A DNA stretch of 64,000 bases from Pandoraea faecigallinarum (GCF_001029105.3 NZ_CP011809.2:1-64000); one strand, 5' to 3'. Positions 33,755 to 43,251 are shown, counted from the first letter of the stretch. Notes: generated by a model from the sequence alone, not told the origin. Numbers and translations are program-made.

Positions 33755-36007
33755 ATGCCGCTCGACCCACCCACCAGCGCCCAGTCCGCAGGCGTTTACG
33801 CCGGCACGGCAGCGGACGAGCCGTTAGTATTCGAGTTCTACGAAAACGACGGCACATACAAACAGTTCTTTATTACCGTTGAAGACATGCAAAAGGCCGA
33901 TCCCGCGGCCTGGAACCATTGGTTCAACAAAATCTGGAACTCGATTTGTGACTATTTCTCCGGCCCTCGAGTCGCCGGCGCGCAAATCAACGAGGCCAAC
34001 ACGTTTTTTCACGCCGCGGTGAGCGCGAAGGACGACGTCACCAAGGCGAAGAATTACTTCGCGTTGAAGGCGATGGCTACCCTCGAAACCCAAAGAACAA
34101 GATTTAGCGAGGTGTACAACGCGACTACAGGCTTGGTTACCCTCGGCATTGAAGCTCGACTTGGCAAGGGCCCGGGCGTCGCGATGACAGTGGAAGCATC
34201 AGCCCTACCTTCCGAAGCAATAGCGATCCTCGACTTGCCGCAAGACGTCATGACCGCGGCTCTGGAGAGGGAGGCGAAGAGGGATAGTGGGCAGCCTGTG
34301 CAAGCGAACTCCGTGGAGGGCGGTGTGGCTCCCGTCTGCACGACGACGCACCAATTTGACGGGACAGCTTACCTGACGGACTGGGCTAACCGGGTGTGCA
34401 CGTTACCAGATAAGGAAATTCTGGAAGACCCGGCGCGTGAGAGGGGAGCAGCGGCGCCGCGACTTCAGTATTGGTTAGACCTCTCTAATTTCGAACCTCC
34501 TGTCCACGGCCAATGCGTCTACGAACTCGAGCTGAACGACGGCCTGGGCCCTGCCACGTCTAAGAACGTTTGGACCGAGGGTGCTGATGTGGCAGCGAAT
34601 CTTGAATTCGCAAATCGTCTTCACAGGGCCCAGACGCTCACGCCTGCTCAGGTGAACTCGACGGCCTTTCTGATGCTGGCCGACAATTCAGTGCAAGAAC
34701 TGATGAATGAGGCCGCCGCAAGGGATCCACGCTTCGATCGCAGCGCCAATGGTTGGATGTGCAAAAATAACTTTTCCATTTCGCACCACGGAACTCATAT
34801 GGTGATGTCCATCACTAGTGAGAGCCAACTGTCCGACGAGCAGCTACACATGGACACCGGGGCGGGGCCGGACGCGCCACTCGTACATCAGGAGGTCACG
34901 TACCGGCAGAAGTGGGTTATCACCCCCGACGGGCAGATGCGGTGCCTCTTTGCCACAGCGGCGAAATCGGTAAGCTTATTGGATGCTCTCAACGACGATG
35001 TCATTGCCGTGCATGCGCCGGACGTGGACGACCCACACACTGCGGCGTTAAAGAGGCGGTACGATGCCTTGGGGGACAAGGCCCGCCATTCGCTTGCGTC
35101 GTGTACGAGCCTACGAAACTTTTTGAAGGAGGCCAGGGCGTTTTTGTCAGGCGATAACGCCCGCTTTAATGAGCGAGTGGCCCATTATTTGATGGGCAAA
35201 CTCACCGTATTGCCCAAGGGGCTACCTAAACCGCAGCCCGATATTCCTGATGAAGTAAAAAACGAACTCAGGAACTTGCTGCGCACTCATCGATATGGAA
35301 TATTTGGTATACCCGAAACGCCTGAAAAGACAATAGCTAAGCTCTATTCCTTGGATCTTAAACTATTGGATGAGGGAATCGACCTTGAATACAAGCGCCT
35401 CTCCGCAAAAGATCATCCAAGCGAACAAGTTCCGCAAAATGGGATCGACGTCTCCCCCGTCGATACGATGCAGGATACGCAAGGGCACATAGCCGAGCGG
35501 CCACGCGTCGTGGCGGCCAGGGTGAGCGCACCAAACGCCGGGGACCTCACCGCTGCGACGGGCCAGCCACCCCACATGACTTTCCCTGAGGCGGCAACAG
35601 GCCTCGTGCCGACAAGCCTCATGACGGCTGACACGAACGTCCCTAACGCTAGCATCGTGGTTCAGGATTCTTCTGGGATGGCGGTGAAGAGGCGAGGAGA
35701 AAACGCGAAGCCTCAAGATTACTTCGGATCGATCTGGCCAAAAATTGACAAGTGGTTCACCTTGCTCGACGGGGGCGCTGCCCGGGAGTTGCTTGGCTAC
35801 GTCCTCAGGGAAGGAACGAGCGTTGACGACAGGCTGACCTGCCTCGATAACCTGCGACATCTTGCGTTGGGACATCACAAAACGGCGATTCGCCCTGAGG
35901 TCGATGGCGATATCGTCTCGCTCGTGATCGATGACGTTTTTACGATGACCCTGAATCGACCCACTGGGCGCGGCATATTCCAATCGGGTTTGGATCTGCC
36001 CGATTAA
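33755..36007 (+). CDS. Large protein of unknown function, candidate effector (750 residues)
   Basis: The protein starts MPLDPPTSAQSAGVYAGTAA and is soluble-looking with no signal peptide or membrane helix. The middle part (about 330-400) has FSISHHGTHMVMSITSESQL and VTYRQKWVITPDGQMRCLFA, which look like beta strands. A Pro/Ser/Thr-rich linker (about 570-640) separates a C-terminal domain beginning KPQDYFGSIWPKIDKWFTLL. No enzyme motif is recognised. Codon use is intermediate. The start has a poor RBS. Like the genes at 27.5 and 53.9 kb it is large, solitary, flanked by IS DNA and preceded by the shared upstream element, so a host-directed or toxin role is possible but unproven. Confidence 0.8.
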   Translation: MPLDPPTSAQSAGVYAGTAADEPLVFEFYENDGTYKQFFITVEDMQKADPAAWNHWFNKIWNSICDYFSGPRVAGAQINEANTFFHAAVSAKDDVTKAKNYFALKAMATLETQRTRFSEVYNATTGLVTLGIEARLGKGPGVAMTVEASALPSEAIAILDLPQDVMTAALEREAKRDSGQPVQANSVEGGVAPVCTTTHQFDGTAYLTDWANRVCTLPDKEILEDPARERGAAAPRLQYWLDLSNFEPPVHGQCVYELELNDGLGPATSKNVWTEGADVAANLEFANRLHRAQTLTPAQVNSTAFLMLADNSVQELMNEAAARDPRFDRSANGWMCKNNFSISHHGTHMVMSITSESQLSDEQLHMDTGAGPDAPLVHQEVTYRQKWVITPDGQMRCLFATAAKSVSLLDALNDDVIAVHAPDVDDPHTAALKRRYDALGDKARHSLASCTSLRNFLKEARAFLSGDNARFNERVAHYLMGKLTVLPKGLPKPQPDIPDEVKNELRNLLRTHRYGIFGIPETPEKTIAKLYSLDLKLLDEGIDLEYKRLSAKDHPSEQVPQNGIDVSPVDTMQDTQGHIAERPRVVAARVSAPNAGDLTAATGQPPHMTFPEAATGLVPTSLMTADTNVPNASIVVQDSSGMAVKRRGENAKPQDYFGSIWPKIDKWFTLLDGGAARELLGYVLREGTSVDDRLTCLDNLRHLALGHHKTAIRPEVDGDIVSLVIDDVFTMTLNRPTGRGIFQSGLDLPD

Positions 36008-36810
36008 ATATTCTGAGCTTTGCCCACCGTTAATCTCGAAGAACACACTACCGCACCAATCTCGGGGAGCGTTTTTCCGCTCTTTCGGCGGCCGGTTGCC
36101 GGTGGCGAACGCCCCCCGGGGGATCGCCCAAGACGCCCTGGCGACGCCCCCGCGCCGTGCGTCGTGTCGCCCCCGACCCTCGCAAACCCACGCCCCGCCG
36201 TCGTCCCCAGGGCGGCCGCAGGGCAAACGAGCGCAAACGCGGGCGGCAGGTGATTTTTGGGGCGCGAGTTCGCCCGCAAAAGTGGCCCATGTCATAACCC
36301 GAGTTATAGACAGAGCTGAATTCAATCTATTGGGGCTGAGCACGCGCTTTTGCGGGTCGGCTCGCGCGACGCGCCGGGCGTGAAGCCCGCCGCGGGCCCG
36401 CCCCCGAGCCGCTTTTGCCCGCGTCGTCGAGCGGGTAGGGGAGATCGGCAGGCAGTCGCGCCAAGTATTGGCTCGGCCCGCAAGGGAGCGTGAGACCCCT
36501 TGCTCCCTCAGCGATAGCCTGCTGGGGCGCGAGGGCGTGGAGAAGGGGAGAGGCGCAGGCCTAAACGGGAGAGGGCGGGGAGGGCTCGCCGGCAACGTGC
36601 ATGACGGGGCTGCCGACTTTGCTGGAGCGCCGACCAGCCGTGCCATCGTACATTCACCCAGAATGGTTCTCAGCCACGCATTTACAGGACTGCCAACCGG
36701 CTGGCCGGCGCGCAGTGCGACTGACGACTGACCAGTGTGCCGTCCCCGAAAAACGTTGTACAGCCGAGCCACTCGCTGAGGAAGGGACTCGGCGGTTCCC
36801 TTTCTTGATC
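36008..36810. other. 803-bp GC-rich non-coding stretch
   Basis: No gene can be supported. A minus-strand frame of nearly 500 codons crosses this region and continues antisense through the 3' end of the 750-residue gene, but it has no RBS, domain or normal composition and is Arg/Pro/Ala-rich, as expected for an antisense frame in GC-rich DNA. Confidence 0.5.
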
Positions 36811-38232
36811 TCATGGGCGTACATCGTGCAGGTGGGGGAACAGGTATTGACGGCCGGCTCGCCGGTTGGCTTCTGCGGCCCGCTCAGGCAGATCCGCTAG
36901 CCGGTAGAAGTCTGCGGCCTGCGTGTACCGACCCGCTTACCTGTCGGCCTTTGCGGCCCTCTGGTAGGCGTCTACAGCCTGCGCGCGCAGGCCCGCCAGC
37001 ATGTAGAAGTCTCCGGCCCGCGCGTACCGATGCGCTTGCATGTCGGTGTCTGCGGCCAGCTCGTAGGCGTCTACGGCCTGCTCGTGAAAACCCGCCAGCT
37101 TGTAGGCGTCTCCGGCTTGCCAGGGCAAACCCGCTGCCATGTAGGCGTTTGCGCCCAGCGCATACCGCTCCGCTCGCATCTCGGTGTCTGCGGCCAGCTC
37201 GTAGGCTTTTCGGGCCTGATCGGGCTGTTGCGCTTGCGTGTAGGATTCTGCGGCCTTCCAATAGGCGTCTGCGGCCATCTCGTAGGCTTTTCGGGCCTGA
37301 TCGGGCTGTTGCGCTTGTGTGTAGGATTTTGCGGCCCTCCAATAGGCGTCTGCGGCCAGCTCGTAGGCGTCTGCGGCCCGCTTGTGCAGGCCGCCCCGCT
37401 CGTAGACTTCTGCGAGTGCCGTGTAAGCGTTGGCGGCGTCCCGGTCGGTTTCTGCGGCCTCCGTGCTGTGGCCCGCGTCCGTGTAGGCCGCTGCGCCCGC
37501 CTCGAAGGCACGCGCTGCCCGCTCATACCGATCCATCGACCTGAGGATTTTGGCGAGAACCACATGGGTGTCGCCGGCCGATCGGGTGGTGGTTATGGCC
37601 TGCTCGGCCCGACCCACGGCCATGTAGGCTTGTGTGGCCTTCTTGTAGGTTTCGGCGGCCCGCGTGAGGACGTCTGTGAGCTCGCGATGTTTGGATTCGA
37701 CCCGCGCCAAGGCTTCTGCGCGCGTGCTGCCGGCCGCTACGGCGCGAGCGATGGCGTCCGAGATGTCGTCGTGGTCGGTGTGATCTTGTGCGCGCAACAC
37801 GTGAGCGGCCAGACAAAGCCTGTCGGCTTGCGCCAGGTATTGGCAAACCCCCTGCACTTCTACGCCTGGTTCAAGACTTTGCACGAGCTGGGCCATCTCG
37901 GTGGGCCAGAGATGGGCGGCCAGCGTCGTGAGGGCTCGGTCCCGGTTTCCTGGAATGTGCTCAGTGCTCGCGCCGCCCTGTTCGTCGGCGCGCTTGCAAA
38001 GGACCAGGGTGGCGATGGCGGGCAGGCGCTCGGCTTTCGTACCGCCATGAAAGACCGAATCGTTGACGGTGCCCCTCATTCCCATGTGGATGATTGCCTC
38101 ATAGGCTTCCACGACGTCCTGCTCGCGAGTGACGTCAAGCGTTCTCGTGTGGACGAGGGCGGCCTCACGTATTGGGGACAGGTGAGGATAGCCGGGGCGG
38201 GCCTGGCGTTCAATAGAGGGGTGGTTCCCCAT
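36811..38232 (-). pseudogene. TPR-repeat protein with in-frame stop before its last repeat
   Basis: The N-terminal 200 residues (from MGNHPSIERQARPGYPHLSP at 38232; two earlier in-frame ATGs exist at 38316 and 38379) are of unknown type. The C-terminal part is a series of TPR/SNAP-like helical repeats rich in Ala and Tyr, such as ADAYELAADAYWRAAKSYTQ and AQQPDQARKAYE. A TAA at 36937-36939 ends the frame after QRAAKADR. The same frame continues with one more good repeat (AGRYTQAADFYRLADLPERA) and stops at 36811, so the TAA is a premature nonsense codon or is read through. TPR proteins mediate protein-protein contacts and are common among host-directed effectors. The 5' side abuts a Tn3 fragment. 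Confidence 0.7.
37195..37356 (-). repeat. Two tandem 81-bp units within the TPR gene
   Basis: The segments around CGGGCCTGATCGGGCTGTTG at 37211 and 37292 are repeated with a period of exactly 81 bases (27 codons). The units differ at only a few positions, encoding AADAYWRAAKSYTQAQQPDQ and the nearly identical AADAYWKAAESYTQAQQPDQ. This is a recent in-frame duplication and a likely site of copy-number change. Confidence 0.8.
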
Positions 38233-38339
38233 AAGGCAGTGCTTCAGACACGTATCGAGGATGCCAATGAATACCACCGTCAGCGGCCCATCACATTCGT
38301 ATTTCGGCCAAACCATGCAGAATTGGGAAATGAAGGACG

Positions 38340-39450
38340 AGCTTGGCCTCGAAAAAACGGCCGATGCCTGTGCGGGCATGAGCGCCGCAAAACTGTCGTG
38401 GCTGGTCGCCTGGTATATCCGCGACGAGACCTACCAGAAAGGACTGGCTGAGCGGGGCAACTATCAGCATGGTCTGCCTTTTACTGCCTACCGGGGCGAG
38501 GGGGGCCACCTCGTCGTCCGATGGCCAGCGCTTCCGCGCGGGGGGCCACGCTCAGGCAGGCGGCTATCGCAACGCGAAGTACGGCAATGAACCCGGCGTC
38601 CTGTCTATACGCACATCGCCGATCAGTATGCGCCGTTCCACACCAAGGTCATCAATTCGCCCGTGCGGGATGCGACGCACGTGCTTGATGGCTTGCCGTA
38701 CCACGAGTCCGAGTTGCGCATCGAAGAACACTATACCGACACTGCGGGCTTCACCTACCATGTATTCGCGCTGTGCCACTTCCTCGGTTTTGAGTTCGCG
38801 CCGCGCATTGCGGATCTCGCTGACAAGAATTTGTACGTACCCGGCAAACCGGGTGACTGGCCGGCGCTGTCGTCGCTGATTGGCGGCTCGATCAGCCGGA
38901 AACTGATCGAACGGGAATTCGAGGATGTGGTTCGCCTGGCGGCGTCGATCCAGCAAGGCGCCGTGACCGCTTCACTGATCCTGCGCAAGCTGAGCGCGTA
39001 TCCGCGGCAAAACGGTCTCGCGGTTGGCCTGCGCGAGCTCGGCCGCATCGAGCGGACGTTGTTCACGCTCAAGTGGCTACGGGACCCGGCTTTGCGCCGG
39101 CGCGTGTCCGCCGGACTGAACAAGGGCGAGGCCCGTAACTCACTGGCGCGCGCGGTGTTGTTCTATCGGCTGGGCGAGATACGCGACCGTTCGTATGAAA
39201 ACCGGCGCTGCCGGGCCAGCGGCCTGAACCTGGTGGTGGCCGCGATCACGCTGTGGAACACCGTCTACCTGGAGCGGGCGACCGCCGCCTTGCGGCAGCA
39301 CCGCGAGATCGACGACAGGCTGGTCTCACACGTCGCGCCGCTCGGCTGGAACCACATCAACCTGACCGGCGACTACGTATGGCACGCAAACAAGCGCGTT
39401 GCCAAGGGTCGATTCCGGCCGCTGCGCGCGCCGAAATCGAGCCCGGCACT
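38340..39450 (+). pseudogene. Tn3-family transposase, C-terminal part, with two frameshifts
   Basis: The fragment starts within the catalytic domain (LGLEKTADACAGMSAAKLSW, RDETYQKGLAERGNYQHGLP), shifts frame near 38505 in a G6 tract (SSSDGQRFRAGGHAQAGGYR), shifts back near 38600 ([15 protein letters not shown]) and continues [20 protein letters not shown] to [12 protein letters not shown]. The two indels compensate each other. The 5' two thirds of the gene and both 38-bp ends are absent. The end of the transposase runs directly into a VirB11-like gene. Confidence 0.85.
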
Positions 39451-40326
39451 ATCTTGGCGTACGAAAAAATCCGTTTCTTGAGGGCCCCCCGACTCACCAA
39501 TACGCTTCTCAACGCGAACAGCCTGCCTCGCCAGCCGGTCAACGACTTGCTGCTGCCGGACGGCTCTCGGGGCATTATTTGTTGGCCGCCGGCCGTGCTC
39601 GAAGGAACAGTGCTTGTCGCCATACGGAAGCACCTGGCCGTCGACAAAGATCTCGAGGAACTGCGAAGCGAAGGCCGCTTCGCGCAGCTGAAGATTAAGA
39701 CCCACGCGGATTCCGGTCGGCTGACGCCGTTCGAAGCACAGATGATGGCCTTGCGCGACGAGGTAACCCGGGCCGGCGATCCTGTCGAATTTCTGAAAAA
39801 GGCGGTCATCGGCAAGCTGAATATTGCCGTCGCCGGCGCGACCGGCTCCGGCAAATCGACGTTCACGCGCTCGCTGTTGAAATACGTGCCACGTACCGAG
39901 CGCGTGATGATTCTGGAAGATACCCACGAAGTCGGTTCCGACGCGCTGGACGAGGTTGGCTACCTGGTATACGGCGAACAGGAGGGCCGCTTGTCCGCTC
40001 GCGCCTGTCTGAAAACCTGCATGCGGTTGTCGCCCGATCGTATCTTTCTGACTGAGCTGCGCGAGGATGCGGCGTGGGACTACATCAAGAGTGCGAACAC
40101 GGGCCATCCCGGCGGTATCTTTTCGACGCACGTCAACAGCGCGGCCGAAACCCCGGCGCGTATCGCTGACCTCGTGAAATCGTCCGAGGTCGGCCGCATG
40201 CTCGACTACGACATGATCCTGCGGACGATTCACGCGACGGTCGATGTCGTCATCTACATGCACGACTGGAACGTCGTAGAGCTGCTGTACGACCCACTGT
40301 TCAAGAAGCAAATCGCCGAGCGCTAA
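39436..40326 (+). pseudogene. Second VirB11-like ATPase, N-terminus replaced by Tn3 fragment
   Basis: After the Tn3 junction (about 39436-39450) the frame continues as a VirB11 protein: SRGIICWPPAVLEGTVLVAI, RKHLAVDKDLEELRSEGRF, Walker A AGATGSGKSTFTRS, Asp box VMILEDTHEVGS, Walker B RIFLTELREDAAWDYI and His box TGHPGGIFSTHVNS. About 60 N-terminal residues are missing. It is clearly different from the VirB11 at 2.7 kb (different P-loop and spacing), so it comes from another T4SS. The stop at 40326 is followed by AAGGAGG and a GTG start for a next gene that an IS6 cuts off. Confidence 0.85.
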
Positions 40327-40335
40327 GGAGGCAAC

Positions 40336-40350
40336 GTGAACGACCTTCTC
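40336..40350 (+). pseudogene. First five codons of the gene after virB11-2, cut by IS6
   Basis: AAGGAGGCAAC precedes GTG AAC GAC CTT CTC (40336-40350), and the IS6 element starts at 40351. The spacing of the RBS and the operon position after virB11 indicate a lost downstream gene of the second T4SS. Confidence 0.4.
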
Positions 40351-41197
40351 GGTATTGTCAGGTTGTTTAGTTGAAACCGAGCCAAGGTACCATGGCAGAA
40401 AACGACGCCCTTACGCCGCCATGCGGGTGGAGCAAGCCCATTCCCAGGCGGCGAAGGCCTGGGTGCGCGCCGCACGTTTTTGCTCGGCATTGCGGTGATA
40501 GCGGCACGCCATGAACAGGTTCGAAACCTGACCGTGGATTGAGGCGAAGCGCTGCAATTGGCGTGCCGACTTAAAGCGACGCATCACTTTCTCCCGCACC
40601 CGCGTAGGCTGATGCGAATTCTCCGCCCGGTTGTTCAAACCTTTATGCTGGCGGTGTTCGACGCTTAGCCGGAGCTCGCGGTGGGCCGCTGCATAGCTGC
40701 GCAATTTATCCGTGACGATCACGCGTGCGCCGCCATGGCGCTTGAGCAGGCGGCGCATGAGCCGTTTGGCGGCGGCCGTGTCGCGACGGCTTTGCACCAG
40801 CACCTCAAGCAGCGCGCCGTGTTCGTCCACCGCCCGCCACAGCCAATGTTTTTTGCCGTGGATTGTCACGACCACCTCGTCAAGATGCCATTTGTCGCCG
40901 CGCCTCGGGGACGTCGATCGAATACGCCCGGCGATGGCCAAACCGAACTTCGTCGCCCAGCACCGTACCGTCTCGTAGGTCAGCTCAATCCCCCGCGCGG
41001 CCAACATTTCCTCGACCATGCGCAGACTCAGCGGAAACCGGTAATACAGCCACACCGCATAGCGGATAATGTCAGGCGGAAATCGGTAGCCTTTGAACGA
41101 GATCGCCGCGTCGCTCGAGCGCTGGGGGCTGACTGAAAATTTTTTCATGTCGCATTCTATCCTTCCGCCTCCCCCATCCGAACAACCTGACAATACC
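40351..41197 (-). mobile_element. IS6-family element B, copy 2
   Basis: The 847-bp element is bounded by GGTATTGTCAGGTTG and its exact inverse CAACCTGACAATACC. It is in the opposite direction to copy 1 at 31.5 kb and the same direction as copy 3 at 47.3 kb. No target duplication is seen at the flanks. Confidence 0.9.
40411..41148 (-). CDS. IS6-family transposase (element B, copy 2)
   Basis: Identical in protein sequence to the copy at 31500-32237, from MKKFSVSPQRSSDAAISFKG to WEWACSTRMAA. Intact and probably active. Confidence 0.92.
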   Translation of the reverse strand: MKKFSVSPQRSSDAAISFKGYRFPPDIIRYAVWLYYRFPLSLRMVEEMLAARGIELTYETVRCWATKFGLAIAGRIRSTSPRRGDKWHLDEVVVTIHGKKHWLWRAVDEHGALLEVLVQSRRDTAAAKRLMRRLLKRHGGARVIVTDKLRSYAAAHRELRLSVEHRQHKGLNNRAENSHQPTRVREKVMRRFKSARQLQRFASIHGQVSNLFMACRYHRNAEQKRAARTQAFAAWEWACSTRMAA

Positions 41198-41208
41198 GTT
41201 TTTGGGTA

Positions 41209-41252
41209 CCACGCCGGAAGCCCTGGTTTTCCGGATCACCTGATGCAATGTC
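41209..41252. repeat. Short dispersed repeat, copy 1
   Basis: CCACGCCGGAAGCCCTGG, then TTTTCCGGATCACCTGATG and CAATGTC. The same layout, with CCACGCCGGAA, CCGG and ACCTG followed by GCAATGTC, is at 43307-43348. It is GC-rich and partly self-complementary (CCGG...CCGG). It lies between the IS6 element and the ParDE genes. Confidence 0.45.
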
Positions 41253-41419
41253 GCCTTCGACGAAATTTTCAGCGGCGGAGGGAATAGTCCGAAAGCCCAT
41301 CGTGCAAGCATTTGCCAGGCATTGCTCGGTTTGGCCGTCTAACGAGCGTTTGATGGTCACGCGTAAGATAATTACTTTGTATATACTACGTTAGTATCTA
41401 TTGCGTGAAGGAGGGGGCG

Positions 41420-41710
41420 ATGTCCAAAGCTGTTTTCACAATGAAGCTCGAACCCGAGCTGCGCGACGCCTTCATGGCCGAAGCCGAAGCAACGCACCGG
41501 CCAGCGTCCCAAGTGGTGCGTGAGCTGATGCGCGATTTCGTCCAGCGCCAACGCGAAACGCGGGAATACGATGAATTCCTGCGCCGCAAGGTCGAAGCCG
41601 CGCGCATTTCGATGAGAACTGGCCGTGGCCGCTCCAATGAGGAAGTCGAGGCCGAGGCTACCGCGCGGCGAGTGGCCTTGTTGCACAAGGCCAATAAGGC
41701 CGGCTTGTGA
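41420..41710 (+). CDS. ParD-like ribbon-helix-helix antitoxin
   Basis: The 96-residue protein starts MSKAVFTMKLEPELRDAFMA after GGAGGGG and continues AEATHRPASQVVRELMRDFV, a ribbon-helix-helix N-terminus, with an acidic/basic C-terminal half that would bind toxin. The toxin gene overlaps its stop codon by 4 bases. Antitoxins of this type autoregulate by binding the promoter, likely in the AT-rich TATATACTACGTTAGTATC region just upstream (41378-41400). Confidence 0.85.
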   Translation: MSKAVFTMKLEPELRDAFMAEAEATHRPASQVVRELMRDFVQRQRETREYDEFLRRKVEAARISMRTGRGRSNEEVEAEATARRVALLHKANKAGL

Positions 41711-41991
41711 GGATTATTTGGACGCCCGAAGCAGAACAAGACCGAGACGACGTGTGCGAGTACATCGCGCCCGACAATCCGCGGGCAGCGGCACACATGG
41801 ATCAGCTGTTCAGCGATGCAGCCGCCAGGCTGGCCGATCATCCGAAGCTTGGCAGAGCAGGGAAGATTGCGGGCACGCGCGAACTGTTTCCTCACGAAAA
41901 CTATCGTCTAGTGTACGAAATTGACGGGGAAACGGTATGGCTACTGGCCTTGGTGCATACAGCCCGCCAGTGGCCGCCGCCTCGGGAGTGA
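41707..41991 (+). CDS. ParE/RelE-superfamily toxin
   Basis: The 94-residue protein starts at a GTG that overlaps the antitoxin stop (GTGA). It reads RIIWTPEAEQDRDDVCEYIA, then DHPKLGRAGKIAGTRELFPH and YRLVYEIDGETVWLLALVHT, ending ARQWPPP; this is the usual RelE/ParE layout with the LALVHTARQWP tail. ParE toxins poison gyrase; RelE toxins cleave mRNA, and the sequence does not decide between them. The pair probably stabilises the plasmid or its fragment. Confidence 0.88.
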   Translation: MRIIWTPEAEQDRDDVCEYIAPDNPRAAAHMDQLFSDAAARLADHPKLGRAGKIAGTRELFPHENYRLVYEIDGETVWLLALVHTARQWPPPRE

Positions 41992-42152
41992 TGCCGGCAT
42001 GATTCAGTACAGCACCCCCCTTCCAAGCGAACCGAAATGTTGCTCGCGTGCCGCTTGATTTGCTGGAGCCAACCAAGGCAGCATCCGGTTGATTTCGCAA
42101 AAGCTTCTAAGAACGTGTTTGCGATCTTCTGGTCATCCCTGATAATTCGAGG

Positions 42153-42509
42153 ATGACGAGAAAGAAATACGCGAGTGACATAAGCCGAGAGAAGTTCTCG
42201 GAGATCGAGCCGCTGTTGCGCAGCGTGCGCCGGCGCACGAAGCCCACGACGGTGGACTTGTACGAGGTGTTTTGCGCGGTGCTGTATCTGTTGCGTACAG
42301 GTTGCCAATGGCGCTTCTTGCCCAGCGAGTTTCCCAAGTGGCAAACCGTCTACGCGTATTTCAGCAAATGGAGTCAGCCTGACCAGCACGGCGTGAGCGT
42401 GCTGGAGCAGGCACTCAAAAAATCAGATTGGCGCGGCGCGCACAAGACAGGGACGCAGCGCCAGCACGACGTTCTTGATCATGGACGCGCAGAGCGTGAA
42501 GAACACTGA
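42153..42509 (+). CDS. IS5 (IS427-type) transposase OrfA, copy 3
   Basis: Same as copies 1 and 2 apart from one substitution near the C-terminus (KKSDWRGAH instead of KKSGWRGAH) and one near the end. Confidence 0.87.
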   Translation: MTRKKYASDISREKFSEIEPLLRSVRRRTKPTTVDLYEVFCAVLYLLRTGCQWRFLPSEFPKWQTVYAYFSKWSQPDQHGVSVLEQALKKSDWRGAHKTGTQRQHDVLDHGRAEREEH

Positions 42510-42951
42510 CACGGCAGCGCATAAGGGTTATGACGCGGGCAAGAAGGTGTCGGGCATCAAGCGTCATATTGCCGTAGACACGCAGGGCTTGCCGCACGCC
42601 GTGGCGGTAACCACTGCCGAGGTGACCGATCGCAAAGGAGCGTTGCTGGCGTTCGAGCACGGCAAGCCTCGCTTGGGACAGGTGCAAAGTGTGCTGGTCG
42701 ATGGCGGTTACGTGGGCGAACCCTTCGCGCAGGGCGTGCGCGAGATCTTGGGCGAGCGGGTCACGGTGCAGATCGCCAAACGCAGCGAACTGCATACTTT
42801 CAAGGTCCTGCCGCAGCGTTGGGTCGTCGAGCGCAGTTTCGCCTGGCTGGAGAAGAACCGGCGCTTATGGAAGAACTGTGAGCGTTTGCTCAACACCAGC
42901 TTGCAGTTTGTCCATCTCGCCTTTTTGGCACTGCTGCTCAGGAGATCGTAA
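42475..42951 (+). CDS. IS5 (IS427-type) transposase OrfB, copy 3
   Basis: Catalytic core as in the other copies; the first residues read IMDAQSVKNTD where the others have IVDAQSVKNTD. The DDE residues are unchanged. Confidence 0.87.
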   Translation: MIMDAQSVKNTDTAAHKGYDAGKKVSGIKRHIAVDTQGLPHAVAVTTAEVTDRKGALLAFEHGKPRLGQVQSVLVDGGYVGEPFAQGVREILGERVTVQIAKRSELHTFKVLPQRWVVERSFAWLEKNRRLWKNCERLLNTSLQFVHLAFLALLLRRS

Positions 42952-42981
42952 ACCGGCTCTAAGGCAGGAGGATCACGAAAG

Positions 42982-43251
42982 ATGTCGCTATTGAAAAATC
43001 GTCTCGCCGCGACGGATGAGAAGCTGGCCGCATTGAAAGAGGCGCGCAAGACGGCTGACAAGGCACGCCGAAAAACCATGAAGGAAAGCCGTGCCGATCG
43101 CGAACGCAAGCTCAGATTGATCGGCGAAGCCGTCCTACAACGCGTTGCCAGTGGCGAGTGGGACGAGGACGATTTCCGGACGATGATGGACGCGGCACTC
43201 GCCCGCCCGGCTGACCGAGCCCTGTTCGAGCTGGAGGAGTCAGACAACTGA
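42982..43251 (+). CDS. Small basic coiled-coil protein, possible mobilization accessory
   Basis: AGGCAGGAGG lies upstream of the ATG. The 89-residue protein starts MSLLKNRLAATDEKLAALKE, has a long charged helix (RKTADKARRKTMKESRADRE) and ends MMDAALARPADRALFELEES. Similar small proteins (NRLAATEEKL...ARPADRALF pattern) are encoded beside relaxase genes on IncP-like and other plasmids of this group. It may be an auxiliary relaxosome protein; no relaxase gene is next to it now. Confidence 0.55.
   Translation: MSLLKNRLAATDEKLAALKEARKTADKARRKTMKESRADRERKLRLIGEAVLQRVASGEWDEDDFRTMMDAALARPADRALFELEESDN

Larger units (their letters stand above)
42111..42959 (+). mobile_element. IS5-family (IS427-type) element E, copy 3, with TAA duplication
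   Basis: The element is 849 bp with the same ends as copies 1 and 2, flanked by TAA at 42108-42110 and 42960-42962. It inserted just upstream of the small gene at 42982, leaving its RBS intact. Confidence 0.93.

Noticed and set aside
35363..36814. 483-codon minus-strand frame antisense to the 750-residue gene
   Set aside because: Arg/Pro/Ala-rich, no RBS, no domain, and it overlaps a well-supported gene; typical of antisense frames in GC-rich DNA.
36813..38451. Long plus-strand frames rich in Gly/Val/Cys or Arg/Pro over the TPR gene
   Set aside because: They are antisense images of the TPR repeats; the repetition comes from the 81-bp and related DNA repeats on the other strand.
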